The notes under the pieces: model-generated
Told to the model about the DNA's origin: nothing
The model's database searches: none
Seen by the model: only the letters and a program-made list of their open reading frames with translations
Shown: in pieces, positions 1-7,530 of the stretch
Position numbering within the stretch: position 1 is the stretch's first letter
How the letters are laid out: each line of letters starts with the position of its first letter
Source of the DNA: Phycisphaerales bacterium
Lineage (GTDB): Bacteria > Planctomycetota > Phycisphaerae > Phycisphaerales > UBA1924
Direction: 5' to 3'
Assembly: GCA_022072615.1 (NCBI GenBank)
Contig: JAJVHS010000084.1
Location: 1 to 46,973 of the forward strand
DNA: 46,973 nt
Program-made: the position numbers and the translations under genes

Positions 1-641
1 GCCGAGAGCGAGATCGGCCCGCGCCCCTTGGCGAGCAGCGTCCGCAGTTGCCCGAAGTCCGCGGACGTGATGTCGTCGGCACGCCGGTCCTTGCCCAGCC
101 CGTCGATCAGCAGCGAGGCCGTGTGGAAGTAGTCGTTGAACGAACGCGGGGACATCTCGCCCAGGTCTAGCCGCCGCTGCTTGGCGGTCAGGAACCGATT
201 GACCAACTCGCGGAGCGTCATCGCTCCCCCACCGCCGGCGACCGTGGACACGCCCCGCGCGGGGAATCTGGACCTGCTCGCCCTCGCGCCGCGCTCGCCG
301 CCGGTCGCGTTCGCAAGAACGGTGTGCCCGGAGAACGTCGTTCTACCGCCCGCGTGCTCGACGTCGACGCGGGAGCGGCTCGCCGGCGCTGCGCGCGGCA
401 CCAGTCCCGCGTGCAGCGCGTCGCGCTGACTGGTGTACCGCTCCAGCGCGCCGAACGGATCGTCCCACGGGCCGAAGAACACGAACTTGCCTCGTATTTT
501 CTTGGCCCAGCGGCCGGTGGCGTGCGCGAAGAGCGGGAACTCCGCGTACGGCTTGGTGGGCTTGCGGCGCTCATGCGCCGAAGCGCTGGTGCGGGGCTGC
601 GCGGCGCGTGGCTGGCTACGCTTGACGCTGCTCGAGGACAT
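1..641 (-). CDS. Tyrosine recombinase/integrase, N-terminal part (cut by window edge)
   Basis: The minus-strand frame is open from an ATG at 641 to the left edge, giving 213 residues with no stop. Residues about 30-80 carry PYAEFPLFAHATGRW, KKIRGK and FFGPWDDPFGALERY. I recognise this as the N-terminal signature of planctomycete phage-type integrases. Residues about 141-213 (TLRELVNRFLTAKQ, SPRSFNDYFHTASLL, GRGPISLS) match the helical core-binding domain. The catalytic domain with its R-H-R-Y residues would lie to the left, outside the window, so activity cannot be judged. Residues about 83-140 are an unusually long Ala/Gly/Arg-rich linker compared with what I expect in this family. The gene reads away from tRNA-Thr, whose 5' end lies 142 bp upstream. 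It could be a chromosomal or mobile-element recombinase. Confidence 0.8.
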   Translation of the reverse strand, partial: MSSSSVKRSQPRAAQPRTSASAHERRKPTKPYAEFPLFAHATGRWAKKIRGKFVFFGPWDDPFGALERYTSQRDALHAGLVPRAAPASRSRVDVEHAGGRTTFSGHTVLANATGGERGARASRSRFPARGVSTVAGGGGAMTLRELVNRFLTAKQRRLDLGEMSPRSFNDYFHTASLLIDGLGKDRRADDITSADFGQLRTLLAKGRGPISLS

Positions 642-657
642 GGCCTGGCCTCCTTGC

Positions 658-724
658 CTGACACCACCGCGGCGACTGTAGACCCCTAACGTGCGTTCGC
701 AAGTGGTGTCAGAACGGGTGTCAG
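658..724. repeat. Inverted/direct repeat set upstream of the integrase
   Basis: CTGACACCAC at 658-667 and GTGGTGTCAG at 703-712 form a perfect 10-bp inverted pair with 35 bp between them. A third partial copy, GGTGTCAG, lies at 717-724 in direct orientation with the second. The set sits immediately upstream of the integrase start (641) and 60 bp before tRNA-Thr. It could be recombinase arm sites or an operator. Function is inferred from position only. Confidence 0.5.
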
Positions 725-783
725 ACCCATCCAAGGGCCGCGTTGCCCGAAGTCAAATTTGCTCGGTAAAACAAGGCCTTTTC

Positions 784-856
784 GCCACCTTAGCTCAGTT
801 GGTAGAGCAGCGCTTTTGTAAAGCGCAGGTCCTGGGTTCGAGTCCCTGAGGTGGCT
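784..856 (+). tRNA. tRNA-Thr (anticodon TGT)
   Basis: This is a 73-nt cloverleaf. The acceptor stem GCCACCT (784-790) pairs with AGGTGGC (849-855). The D arm is TAGCTCAGTTGGTAGAGCA, the anticodon stem GCGCT/AGCGC closes the loop TTTGTAA, and the T arm contains GGTTCGAGTCC. The anticodon TGT reads ACA and other Thr codons. CCA is not encoded. Confidence 0.96.
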
Positions 857-1214
857 TTGCCCGCGGCCGCCCGCCCACCGTCGACGCCGACCTCCCCCGC
901 GCCGCGCTTGATCACGCCGCCCACGGCATCTCGCGACGCCACTCCATCGGGCCGCTGCGCGTGCTCAGGCTGCCCTCCACCGCTTGATCCCGGCCGCCCG
1001 CGCAGCGCCGCGTCCAATCCCGCGCGGCGTCGCTCGTGCCCCGCCCACCCATTCCACTCACTCTCCGGCTCAGTTCCCCGCAAGCCACGGGCGGATTCCC
1101 CCCTTCACGCCATTCGCGCTCAGCGGCCCGGAAAACCCGCCCAGCCCCGGAAAACCCGCCTTCGACCCGGTATAGTGCGCTTCGCCATCCGATTTCGCCG
1201 AAGAAAGAGGAACC
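857..1214. other. Intergenic region before the SulP gene
   Basis: No gene is supported here. Long frames on both strands lack family resemblance and are codon-bias shadows. A 15-bp motif beginning CCCGGAAAACC occurs twice in tandem (1127-1141 and 1146-1160, period 19). The SulP ribosome-binding site AGAGGA lies near 1206-1211. Confidence 0.5.
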
Positions 1215-3044
1215 ATGCCGGGGTGGTGGTCGCGTCACACGCCGAAGTTCGTCACGTGCCTGCGTGAGGGGTACTCGGCAAAGACGTTCTCCAAGGATCT
1301 GGTCGCCGGGCTCACCGTCGCCGTCATCGCCCTTCCACTCGCGATGGCCCTGGGCATCGCCAGCATCCCGCAGGGCGTCGCCGACTCGCTCCGAGCCGTC
1401 CACCCCTGGCTCAGCCCGCCCGCGATGGGCCTTTACACCGTCGTCATCGCCGGGCTGCTGATCTCGCTGCTCGGAGGGTCGCGCACGCAGATCGGCGGGC
1501 CGACCGCCGCGTTCATCCCCATCGTCTTTGCGATCTGTTCCGAGCACGGCTACGCGGGCCTGGCGGTCGCGACCGCCATGTCCGGGCTCATGCTCGTCGT
1601 CGGCGGCGTCGCGGGCCTGGGCCGCTACATCAAGTTCATCCCCTACCCCGTCGAGACCGGCTTCACCGCGGGCATCGCGGTCACGATCCTCGCCAGCCAG
1701 CTCAAGGACTTCTTCGGCCTGGTCATCCTCGGCCCCGACGGCAAGCTCCAGTCGGTCCCGGCGGACTTTGTCCCCAAGCTCGCGATGCTCTTCAGCCACT
1801 TCGACACCTTCAACTGGCGCGCCGCGAGCGTCGGCGCCGGGTCGCTCCTGGCGCTCATCCTCTTCCAGCGCTTCGCGCCGCGCCTGCCGCGGGCGCTCAT
1901 CGTGATGGCCGCCGCCACGCTCGCGGTGTGGGCGCTTGGGTGGAACACCCGCACGGAAATCTTCGACGGCGAGCACACGCGCTACGTGGTCGACACCATC
2001 GAGTCGCGCTACGGCAGCATCCCCTCCTCGCTCCCCGCGCCGCGGCTCGAGGGCTTCAGCTGGAACCTCGTGCGCGAGATGGTCCCCGCGGCGTTCACGA
2101 TCGCGCTGCTGGGCGCGATCGAGAGCCTGCTCTCGGCGGTCGTCGCCGACGGCATGACCGGCCACCGCCACCGCTCCGACCAGGAGCTGGTCGCCCAGGG
2201 CGTCGCCAACATCGGCAGCGCGTTCTTCTTCGGCCTGCCCGCGACCGGCGCGATCGCCCGCACGACGGCGAACATCAAGGCGGGCGCCCGCACCCCCGTC
2301 GCGGGTGTGCTGCACGCGGTGTTCGTGCTCGCGATCATGCTGCTGGTGGCGCCCCTGGCCAAGCTGGTGCCGCTGCCGACGCTCGCGGCGATCCTGATCA
2401 TGGTCGCGGTGAACATCGCGCAGGTGGACGAGTTCCGCTACCTGCTGCGGGCGCCGCGGGCGGACATCGTGGTGCTGCTGGCGACCTTCGTGCTCACGGT
2501 GTTCACCGACCTGACGATCGGCGTGGGCGTGGGCGTCGTGCTCGCGTCGCTGATGTTCATGAAGAAGATGGCCGACTCGGCCGCCGACCCGCGCTACCGC
2601 GAGCTCGAGGACGCCTCGCCCGACGTCGCCGACCCCAAGGACCCCGCGCGGCTCCAGCAGCGCGTGGTGCCCGCGGGCGTCGAGGTCTTCGAGATCAACG
2701 GGCCGCTGTTCTTCGGCGTCGCCGACCGCCTGAAGGACGTGCTCTCGGGCATGACGCGCACGCCCAAGGTGTTCATCCTGCGCATGCGCTACACGTTCCA
2801 CATCGACGCCTCGGGGATGCACGGCCTCGAGGAGTTCCACCACAAGTGCCGCCGCCGCGGGACGGTGCTGCTGCTCGCGGGCGTGCACGCCCAGCCGCTG
2901 TTCGAGATGACCCGCATGGGACTCGTCGACGAGATCGGCCTGCCCAACATCTTCGAGGACCTCGACGGCGCGCTCGCCCGGGCACGCGAGCTGGTCGCGC
3001 ACCCGACCGAGCCGGCCACGCACGTGCACCAGCGCTCGTCCTGA
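1215..3044 (+). CDS. SulP-family inorganic anion transporter with STAS domain
   Basis: This 609-residue inner-membrane protein belongs to the SLC26/SulP family, whose members move sulfate, bicarbonate or other anions. Residues about 25-460 hold many hydrophobic segments, including the early LTVAVIALPLAMALGIAS and the family-type GGSRTQIGGPTAAF. Residues about 480-595 form a cytoplasmic STAS domain with VEVFEINGPLFFGVADRLKD and HIDASGMHGL. The ATG at 1215 follows an AGAGGA ribosome-binding site at a proper distance. Length is normal for the family. The substrate cannot be told from sequence: no carbonic anhydrase or sulfate-assimilation gene is adjacent. The gene appears monocistronic. Confidence 0.93.
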   Translation: MPGWWSRHTPKFVTCLREGYSAKTFSKDLVAGLTVAVIALPLAMALGIASIPQGVADSLRAVHPWLSPPAMGLYTVVIAGLLISLLGGSRTQIGGPTAAFIPIVFAICSEHGYAGLAVATAMSGLMLVVGGVAGLGRYIKFIPYPVETGFTAGIAVTILASQLKDFFGLVILGPDGKLQSVPADFVPKLAMLFSHFDTFNWRAASVGAGSLLALILFQRFAPRLPRALIVMAAATLAVWALGWNTRTEIFDGEHTRYVVDTIESRYGSIPSSLPAPRLEGFSWNLVREMVPAAFTIALLGAIESLLSAVVADGMTGHRHRSDQELVAQGVANIGSAFFFGLPATGAIARTTANIKAGARTPVAGVLHAVFVLAIMLLVAPLAKLVPLPTLAAILIMVAVNIAQVDEFRYLLRAPRADIVVLLATFVLTVFTDLTIGVGVGVVLASLMFMKKMADSAADPRYRELEDASPDVADPKDPARLQQRVVPAGVEVFEINGPLFFGVADRLKDVLSGMTRTPKVFILRMRYTFHIDASGMHGLEEFHHKCRRRGTVLLLAGVHAQPLFEMTRMGLVDEIGLPNIFEDLDGALARARELVAHPTEPATHVHQRSS

Positions 3045-3407
3045 ACTTCGCGCTCGGACACTGCGGACGCTCCCAGCAAACGCGATTCCAGCCAGCCGAG
3101 CAAGCCCGACCGGTCGTTGCCCACGCGTCTTCCGATGTTCTGACTGATGCTCGGCCAGCCTCTGGATGGACCGTCACCGCCTGTACGGGTCAGCAGCTTG
3201 AGGATCAACATCGCTCTTTCATGAAAGCCGGTCCGCAACGGGTTCGCCTGCCCGAAGCCCGCACTGGCACCCTAAGAAGGACCGCGGAAACGTCTCACCC
3301 AACTTTATTGCTTGGCGATCGGAGAAGACTGTGAGGGTGCTGCTCAGTTTTGCGTTGACTTGCATGGGCGTCCTTACCAAACTGGGGTCTAAGAGAGGAG
3401 AAAGCAC
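3045..3407. other. Intergenic region between SulP and a secreted-protein gene
   Basis: No gene is supported in these 363 bases. A TTGACT hexamer at 3355-3360 could be a -35 box for the following gene, but I see no convincing -10 partner. The GAGGAG at about 3393-3398 is the ribosome-binding site of the next gene. Confidence 0.4.
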
Positions 3408-4061
3408 ATGAACTCATTCTTCGGGCGGCTGGGGAGCGTCTTGGCTGTCGCGAGTACCGCGCCGGCGTTTGCCGACGTTGCATTTACCACCGGTTCAATG
3501 GTCGAGGTCTTCGCGCCCTACTCATTTGTCACCGGTGAGAACGAGAGTTCGTCGGCGATTGCCATCCTCGATGAAGGGCTGACCTTGCTGCCGAGCGATG
3601 TCGAGCTCAACGTGTACACTCCCGGCACGCACGGTGACAATCCGCCGCCTTACCTGATTGTCCCCGCCGGGACGCTCGTGCAAACGTACCTGGTTCACTT
3701 CGATCCGACCGGCACGTCCTTCGCGACGCTGACCGGCTCGGTGGTGTTCGAGCCGGGCGAGGTGATCATCGGCCTGCAGACGCACACGCCCTTGCTCTAC
3801 GTGACCGATCCCCTGGTCGGGCATCCGCTCGCAACGTATCCCGCCGTCTTCGACGATTTTCGCGGGTTTGAAACGCTGCCCGGGCCGGACAGCGTGACTC
3901 TTCCGCTCACCATGGCATCGGCGTCGTTCACCCTCTTCGCCGAACTCGGCGTGGATCACGCGCGGATCTTCACGATCCCCGTTCCCTCGCCGTCGACGCT
4001 CGCAGCCGTGATGTCGGTCGGGGCGCTGGGCGCAATTCGTCGGCGCCGCGACGCAGTTTGA
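3408..4061 (+). CDS. Secreted protein with PEP-CTERM-like sorting tail
   Basis: This 217-residue protein of unknown function is predicted to be exported. An N-terminal signal peptide (residues 1 to about 22, ending near APAFA) leads into a beta-rich, acidic middle without a domain I recognise. The last 25 residues have the tripartite sorting signal: PSPSTLA, then a short hydrophobic helix (AVMSVGALGAI), then RRRR. In families with such tails, an exosortase-type transpeptidase is expected to process and anchor the protein. No exosortase gene lies in this window. The ATG at 3408 is preceded by a strong GAGGAG ribosome-binding site. The tail differs from that of the neighbouring protein (PAPAS), so the two are not close paralogues. 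Confidence 0.8.
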   Translation: MNSFFGRLGSVLAVASTAPAFADVAFTTGSMVEVFAPYSFVTGENESSSAIAILDEGLTLLPSDVELNVYTPGTHGDNPPPYLIVPAGTLVQTYLVHFDPTGTSFATLTGSVVFEPGEVIIGLQTHTPLLYVTDPLVGHPLATYPAVFDDFRGFETLPGPDSVTLPLTMASASFTLFAELGVDHARIFTIPVPSPSTLAAVMSVGALGAIRRRRDAV

Positions 4062-4549
4062 GTCACCAGCCTCGCCCGCCGCGCACCCCCGCCACGACCG
4101 GTCCGTCTGGCGCATCTGTGAGTGTGCACAATCAAGCGAAGCGAGGATGGCTCGGCATCATCCGGGCGTCTGCACGGTGTCGCTAACGGGGGACGCTCCG
4201 TGCGGCGGGTGGCATCGCCAACCGGGTCTGCGCTTGCCTATGGCGAGGCTGAGTGGAAGCAGTCCGTGCTACTGCTCAGAGCGGCTCGGGTGTGGCGTCC
4301 GACTGAACGCTCGGTGGTGAGGAGGGCGCCCGGCTCCTCCCTGTGGCGTCACGCTCGATCTCGAATCCGTTTTCCTTCGCTTCCGCGCCTCAAGGCGGCC
4401 GAGCACCAGCATCGCCGAACCGTTCACGAGCCGCCCGCGCACCGTCACCAACCCAATGCCGGCGGCATCGCGTATCATGCCCACGGGCAGGTGCGAGCAT
4501 CGGAGCCGCCTGCCGGAGAGAGTGTGTTGTGACAAGGGAGGTTCGAGAG
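4062..4549. other. Intergenic region between two sorting-tail genes
   Basis: No convincing gene was found in these 488 bases. Short frames exist on both strands but have mixed third positions, unlike the strongly biased neighbours. A minus-strand frame (4269-4535) contains a stretch vaguely like a sorting tail (GSAMLVLGRLEARKRRK), which could be a decayed remnant or chance. The ribosome-binding site AAGGGAGG of the next gene is at about 4534-4541. Confidence 0.4.
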
Positions 4550-5287
4550 ATGAAGACCACCATGTGTGCGTGTGCGTCGATCGCGCTGTGTGCCCCCGCG
4601 GCCCTCGCCCAGTTCGGCCTCAGCAGCCAGGAGCGCTCGGTCCAGGGCACGGCCCAGTTGACCAGCGGGCAGGAAGACTCCGGCTTCGCGGAGGCGCCCG
4701 GATATGGCGTCTTCGACGAGTCGGTCGACGGTTCCGTCAGCGGCACGGGCGGGGCGATGGCGAGCATCCACGCCTCGCAGTCCTCCACCATCACCCCGAG
4801 CACCATCAGCGGCACGCTCGAGGCCTCGGGCCAGGTCGCGACGGGCTCGACCTTCGTCGTCGGCCAGTCGGACGGGTGGAGCAACTTCCTCGTGCTGTTC
4901 TCGCTCGCGGCGCCGACGCCCGTCACCTTCACCGCCTCGGGGAGCATGTCGTTCGTGGGGATCAACCCCGACGGCGAACCGTCGGACCTGTACGGCGTCA
5001 CCCGCGTGAGCCTGCTCGACGCCGACACCTTCGACCCGATCGCGGGCTTCAGCTTCCAGGGCGGCGACTACGACCAGAGCGCGGAGTTCGCGGGCACGCT
5101 GTCGGCGGGCAACTACGCCATCATCGCCCGGGCCGAGTTCCACGCGTACAGCGCCGATCTGCTGGGCCCGCCCGCTCGATCGGGATCGGGCGAGTCCACC
5201 GCGGCCTTCTCGCTGACGGTCGTCCCGGCCCCGGCGAGCGCGCTGCTGATGTCCTGCGGGCTGCTGTGCGCCCGCCGCCGGCGGTGA
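4550..5287 (+). CDS. Secreted protein with PEP-CTERM-like sorting tail
   Basis: This is a 245-residue exported protein of unknown function. The signal peptide is residues 1 to about 19 (CASIALCAPAALA). The mature part is Ser/Gly/Thr-rich, with a beta pattern and a region GNYAIIARAEF typical of extracellular beta-sandwich domains. The tail reads FSLTVVPAPASALL, a hydrophobic stretch, then ARRRR at the extreme C-terminus. I chose the ATG at 4550 over an upstream in-frame start at 4343 because AAGGGAGG lies just before it and the signal peptide starts there; the upstream extension has no codon bias. A hairpin-plus-T-run terminator follows at 5342-5379. The last 87 bp are duplicated at 6354-6440. 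Confidence 0.82.
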   Translation: MKTTMCACASIALCAPAALAQFGLSSQERSVQGTAQLTSGQEDSGFAEAPGYGVFDESVDGSVSGTGGAMASIHASQSSTITPSTISGTLEASGQVATGSTFVVGQSDGWSNFLVLFSLAAPTPVTFTASGSMSFVGINPDGEPSDLYGVTRVSLLDADTFDPIAGFSFQGGDYDQSAEFAGTLSAGNYAIIARAEFHAYSADLLGPPARSGSGESTAAFSLTVVPAPASALLMSCGLLCARRRR

Positions 5288-5341
5288 TCGCCCGCGCCGA
5301 GCGCGCATCGCTCGCACCGAGCGGAATCACAGACTACATCG

Positions 5342-5379
5342 CGCGTGCAGGGCCAACGGGTCTTGCACACGCGTTTTTT
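5342..5379 (+). terminator. Rho-independent terminator
   Basis: CGCGTGCAGGGCC pairs imperfectly with GGTCTTGCACACGCG across a short AACG loop and is followed by TTTTTTG. It lies 55 bp after the stop at 5287. A diverged, better-paired copy sits at 6473-6512. Confidence 0.75.
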
Positions 5380-5536
5380 GTTGTTGTTGGGGCGCGCAGC
5401 ACGATTGTTCGTGGATGGCGAGGGTGGGCGGTGTGGACAGGTCGGGGCCGGGAGGCATGAGATGGAATCCGCCCGGGCAACATGGCGAACCGCCCAGGTT
5501 CCGCGTGATGTCTACGCTGCGCACGGAAGCGGCAAG

Positions 5537-6247
5537 ATGCAGACAAAGGCACCCCGCACATCGATCCTCCTTGCGTCCCTCACACTGTCGCTATTGGCCA
5601 CTTGGTCAATCTCATGGTTCATTGCAACGCGTCCGCGGCGGATGACGCCGTACTTCGCCCAGTTCCACGGCGAGCTAAAATGGCCGAGTTGGTCTCCAGC
5701 ACGCTGGCCGCCGCTCCATACCTTCATGGATGACCAGCAACTCACCGCGTACGAGAGCTTCGTGGGAGATCCAGCTCCTGAAATGCACCAGTTACTGCCG
5801 CGCGATGCAGAGGTGCGTTATGCGATCAAGATGCACTCCCGCACCTGGTGCGCGACCGAGCTCACCATTATGGCAGTAAGGCAGGATCGCCATACACCTT
5901 CGGAGTTCTTTCGCATCGTCCAGACAGACTATGGTTTTCCTTTCCGGTCCGTCAGAACCCAATTCGCAACTGACCCCACGTCACACACACGCGCAGACGT
6001 TCACTGGAATCTGCACTTTTTCAACAAGACGCTGACGGTCCCTCTGACTCCCGTATTTGCCGGCATGGTTGCCAATACTGCGATCTATGCCATTCCGTTT
6101 TACTATGCTCTATCTGTTTGTCACCGTATCTTCCGCCGTTACCGCATTCAGCGTGGTCGTTGTGCATGCTGCGGCTATGACCTGCGGCGACTGAATAGAT
6201 GCCCCGAATGCGGCACCGACAGGCACGACAGCACTTCGATCTCGTAA
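5537..6247 (+). CDS. Membrane protein with C-terminal zinc ribbon
   Basis: This 236-residue protein has one hydrophobic helix near the N-terminus (residues about 10-28, ILLASLTLSLLATWSISWF). A predicted extracytoplasmic middle follows, then a second hydrophobic stretch at about 182-200 (AGMVANTAIYAIPFYYAL). The tail is a Cys2-Cys2 zinc ribbon, CACCGYDLRRLNRCPECG. I associate this layout with planctomycetes; its function is unknown. Codon third positions are far less G/C-biased than in the housekeeping neighbours, which suggests transfer or relaxed evolution. An in-frame start further upstream is possible, but the hydrophobic helix fits the ATG at 5537. The duplicated sorting-tail remnant follows directly. 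Confidence 0.72.
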   Translation: MQTKAPRTSILLASLTLSLLATWSISWFIATRPRRMTPYFAQFHGELKWPSWSPARWPPLHTFMDDQQLTAYESFVGDPAPEMHQLLPRDAEVRYAIKMHSRTWCATELTIMAVRQDRHTPSEFFRIVQTDYGFPFRSVRTQFATDPTSHTRADVHWNLHFFNKTLTVPLTPVFAGMVANTAIYAIPFYYALSVCHRIFRRYRIQRGRCACCGYDLRRLNRCPECGTDRHDSTSIS

Positions 6248-6353
6248 CCTCGTACAGTTGTGCCTCTCGACTCATGCTCAGTTTCCCAGCAGCCCGGGCA
6301 TGCCACTCCGGATGCGCGCAAGCCGCGAAGGACTGCGACGAGCCGGAGCGCTC

Positions 6354-6440
6354 GCGGCGTTCTCGCTGACAGTCGTCCCGGCCCCGGCGAACGCACTGCT
6401 GTTGTCGTGCGGGTTGCTGTGCGCCCGCCGCCGGCGCTGA
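6354..6440 (+). pseudogene. Orphan copy of a PEP-CTERM-like tail (gene remnant)
   Basis: These 87 bp match the last 87 bp of the sorting-tail gene (5201-5287) at 79 positions. They encode FSLTVVPAPANALL, a hydrophobic segment and ARRRR followed by a stop. Six of the eight differences are silent and the two amino-acid changes (Ser to Asn, Met to Leu) are mild. No signal peptide or mature domain precedes it: the frame reaches back only to 6258 with unrelated sequence. The similarity continues into the terminator. I read it as what is left of a paralogue whose body was lost or replaced. Confidence 0.7.
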
Positions 6441-6472
6441 TCGCCCGCCCCGACCGGAACCATTAACCACAT

Positions 6473-6512
6473 CGCGTGTGCAGGGCCAACCGGTCCTGCA
6501 CACGCGTTTTTT
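6473..6512 (+). terminator. Rho-independent terminator (second copy)
   Basis: CGCGTGTGCAGGGCC (6473-6487) pairs with GGTCCTGCACACGCG (6492-6506) with one G-T pair and the loop AACC, followed by six T. It corresponds to the terminator at 5342-5379 and would end transcripts from 5537-6247. Confidence 0.88.
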
Positions 6513-6613
6513 GTTGCGCCGCAGCCCGCATAGCCGGTTCGTCCACGGCGGCAGTGCATGGGAGATACCCGTGCGCTCAAGCTCCACGTGGCCCGCGCGA
6601 ACGCTCGCGTGCA

Positions 6614-7273
6614 TCATCGTCTAAAGAGCTCGTTCCACAAGTGATCGTGATCTTCGGCGCGCATGGGAATCCCGCACTCGACACAAATCGAGTTGCTCGA
6701 CACTCCGGGGCATGTCGGGTAAAGGCACTTGATGCAAAAGGGCGATCCCACATTGATCGCGTAGGCCATCATGGCAAGACGACTCAGTAGTACTGCGCCC
6801 ATGGGCACGAGCACCAACACTTCAAGCGACATGACAAACCCAGATCGAGACCATCTCACGAACGGCCAGAGGTGCTGGCCTGCATAGCACGTGATTGCTG
6901 TCGCCAGACTGAGCATTACCAATAGCACAATGCCATCACGCGTTCGATATATAAACCACCACGCGTACGGCGGACGGGTCGACGTACGGCAACGGGCCGT
7001 GCGGCCATACATCACTATCCAACCAATGCAAATGGCGCCGCACAGAGCCATCGCGTAGCACCACTCTAGCAATGTCGAACGACCTATCGTGATAATCACG
7101 ACGCATGTCATAATGCAAAACATCCATGACACAAGGCTTCGCCGACAGCGGTTTTTGAACGGCAGGTGGCACTGGGATACGCCCCCCGCGTGGGGGTTTC
7201 CCGCGACGGGGCCGTGGAATCGCTTCGATCCCGATGTCGTGGTTCTCGTGCTCGTCGGCACGCCCGTGCTCAC
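6614..7273 (-). CDS. Membrane protein with zinc ribbon (shared-leader gene A)
   Basis: This is a 219-residue protein with several hydrophobic helices (for example MFCIMTCVVIITI, MALCGAICIGWIVM, LVMLSLATAITC, VLVLVPMGAVLLSRLAMM). Near the C-terminus is a Cys2-Cys2 motif, CIKC...CVEC, spaced like the zinc ribbons of its neighbours but degenerate. The chosen start is GTG at 7273, preceded by AAAGGGG. From that GTG the first 17 codons (VSTGVPTSTRTTTSGSK) are identical base for base to those of the gene at 7531-8262. The remainder has diverged. A later start at the internal Met of WMFCIM would drop the leader. Codon use is less G/C-biased than the chromosome norm. Function unknown. Confidence 0.62.
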   Translation of the reverse strand: MSTGVPTSTRTTTSGSKRFHGPVAGNPHAGGVSQCHLPFKNRCRRSLVSWMFCIMTCVVIITIGRSTLLEWCYAMALCGAICIGWIVMYGRTARCRTSTRPPYAWWFIYRTRDGIVLLVMLSLATAITCYAGQHLWPFVRWSRSGFVMSLEVLVLVPMGAVLLSRLAMMAYAINVGSPFCIKCLYPTCPGVSSNSICVECGIPMRAEDHDHLWNELFRR

Positions 7274-7275
7274 AC
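7223..7275 (-). repeat. 53-bp leader repeat, copy A
   Basis: Identical over 53 bp to 8212-8264. On the minus strand it spans the GTG start and the first 17 codons of gene A. A further 16-bp identity (ACACCAGTCTACAAGA on the plus strand) lies upstream at 7334-7349 and 8365-8380, so the two genes share modular upstream and leader DNA. Confidence 0.9.
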
Positions 7276-7530
7276 GTACCCCTTTCGCCGTTCCTGCACC
7301 GTGGGCTGCGCCCACGACCACGCTGCAGGGTCGACACCAGTCTACAAGACAATCAACCGGCACGAAACAGAACCCGATGTCGGGCCGTTCGCACGGGGCA
7401 CCTTGCAAGACCAACGCTCACCCAGCACGCACGCTATGCGCCGCCGAGCACCGAGATCGCAAAGCCGATCCCCGGTGCCACGGCCGGGAAGGCGTGCACG
7501 CATATGCCCCATGCCCGCGCCACCCCGCCT

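Noticed and set aside
784..856. tRNA-Thr as an attachment site with a duplicated 3' end
   Set aside because: No second copy of the tRNA 3' end was seen by eye in the window, and the integrase lies at the 5' side. An outside copy cannot be excluded.
912..3029. A 705-codon open frame antisense to the SulP gene
   Set aside because: It mirrors the G/C-biased codons of the real gene, is rich in Arg/His/Asp without any domain, and has no ribosome-binding site.
4269..4535. A minus-strand frame whose end (GSAMLVLGRLEARKRRK) resembles a PEP-CTERM-like tail
   Set aside because: It continues past the basic cluster, lacks a signal peptide and codon bias, and the likeness is short. At most it is a decayed remnant.
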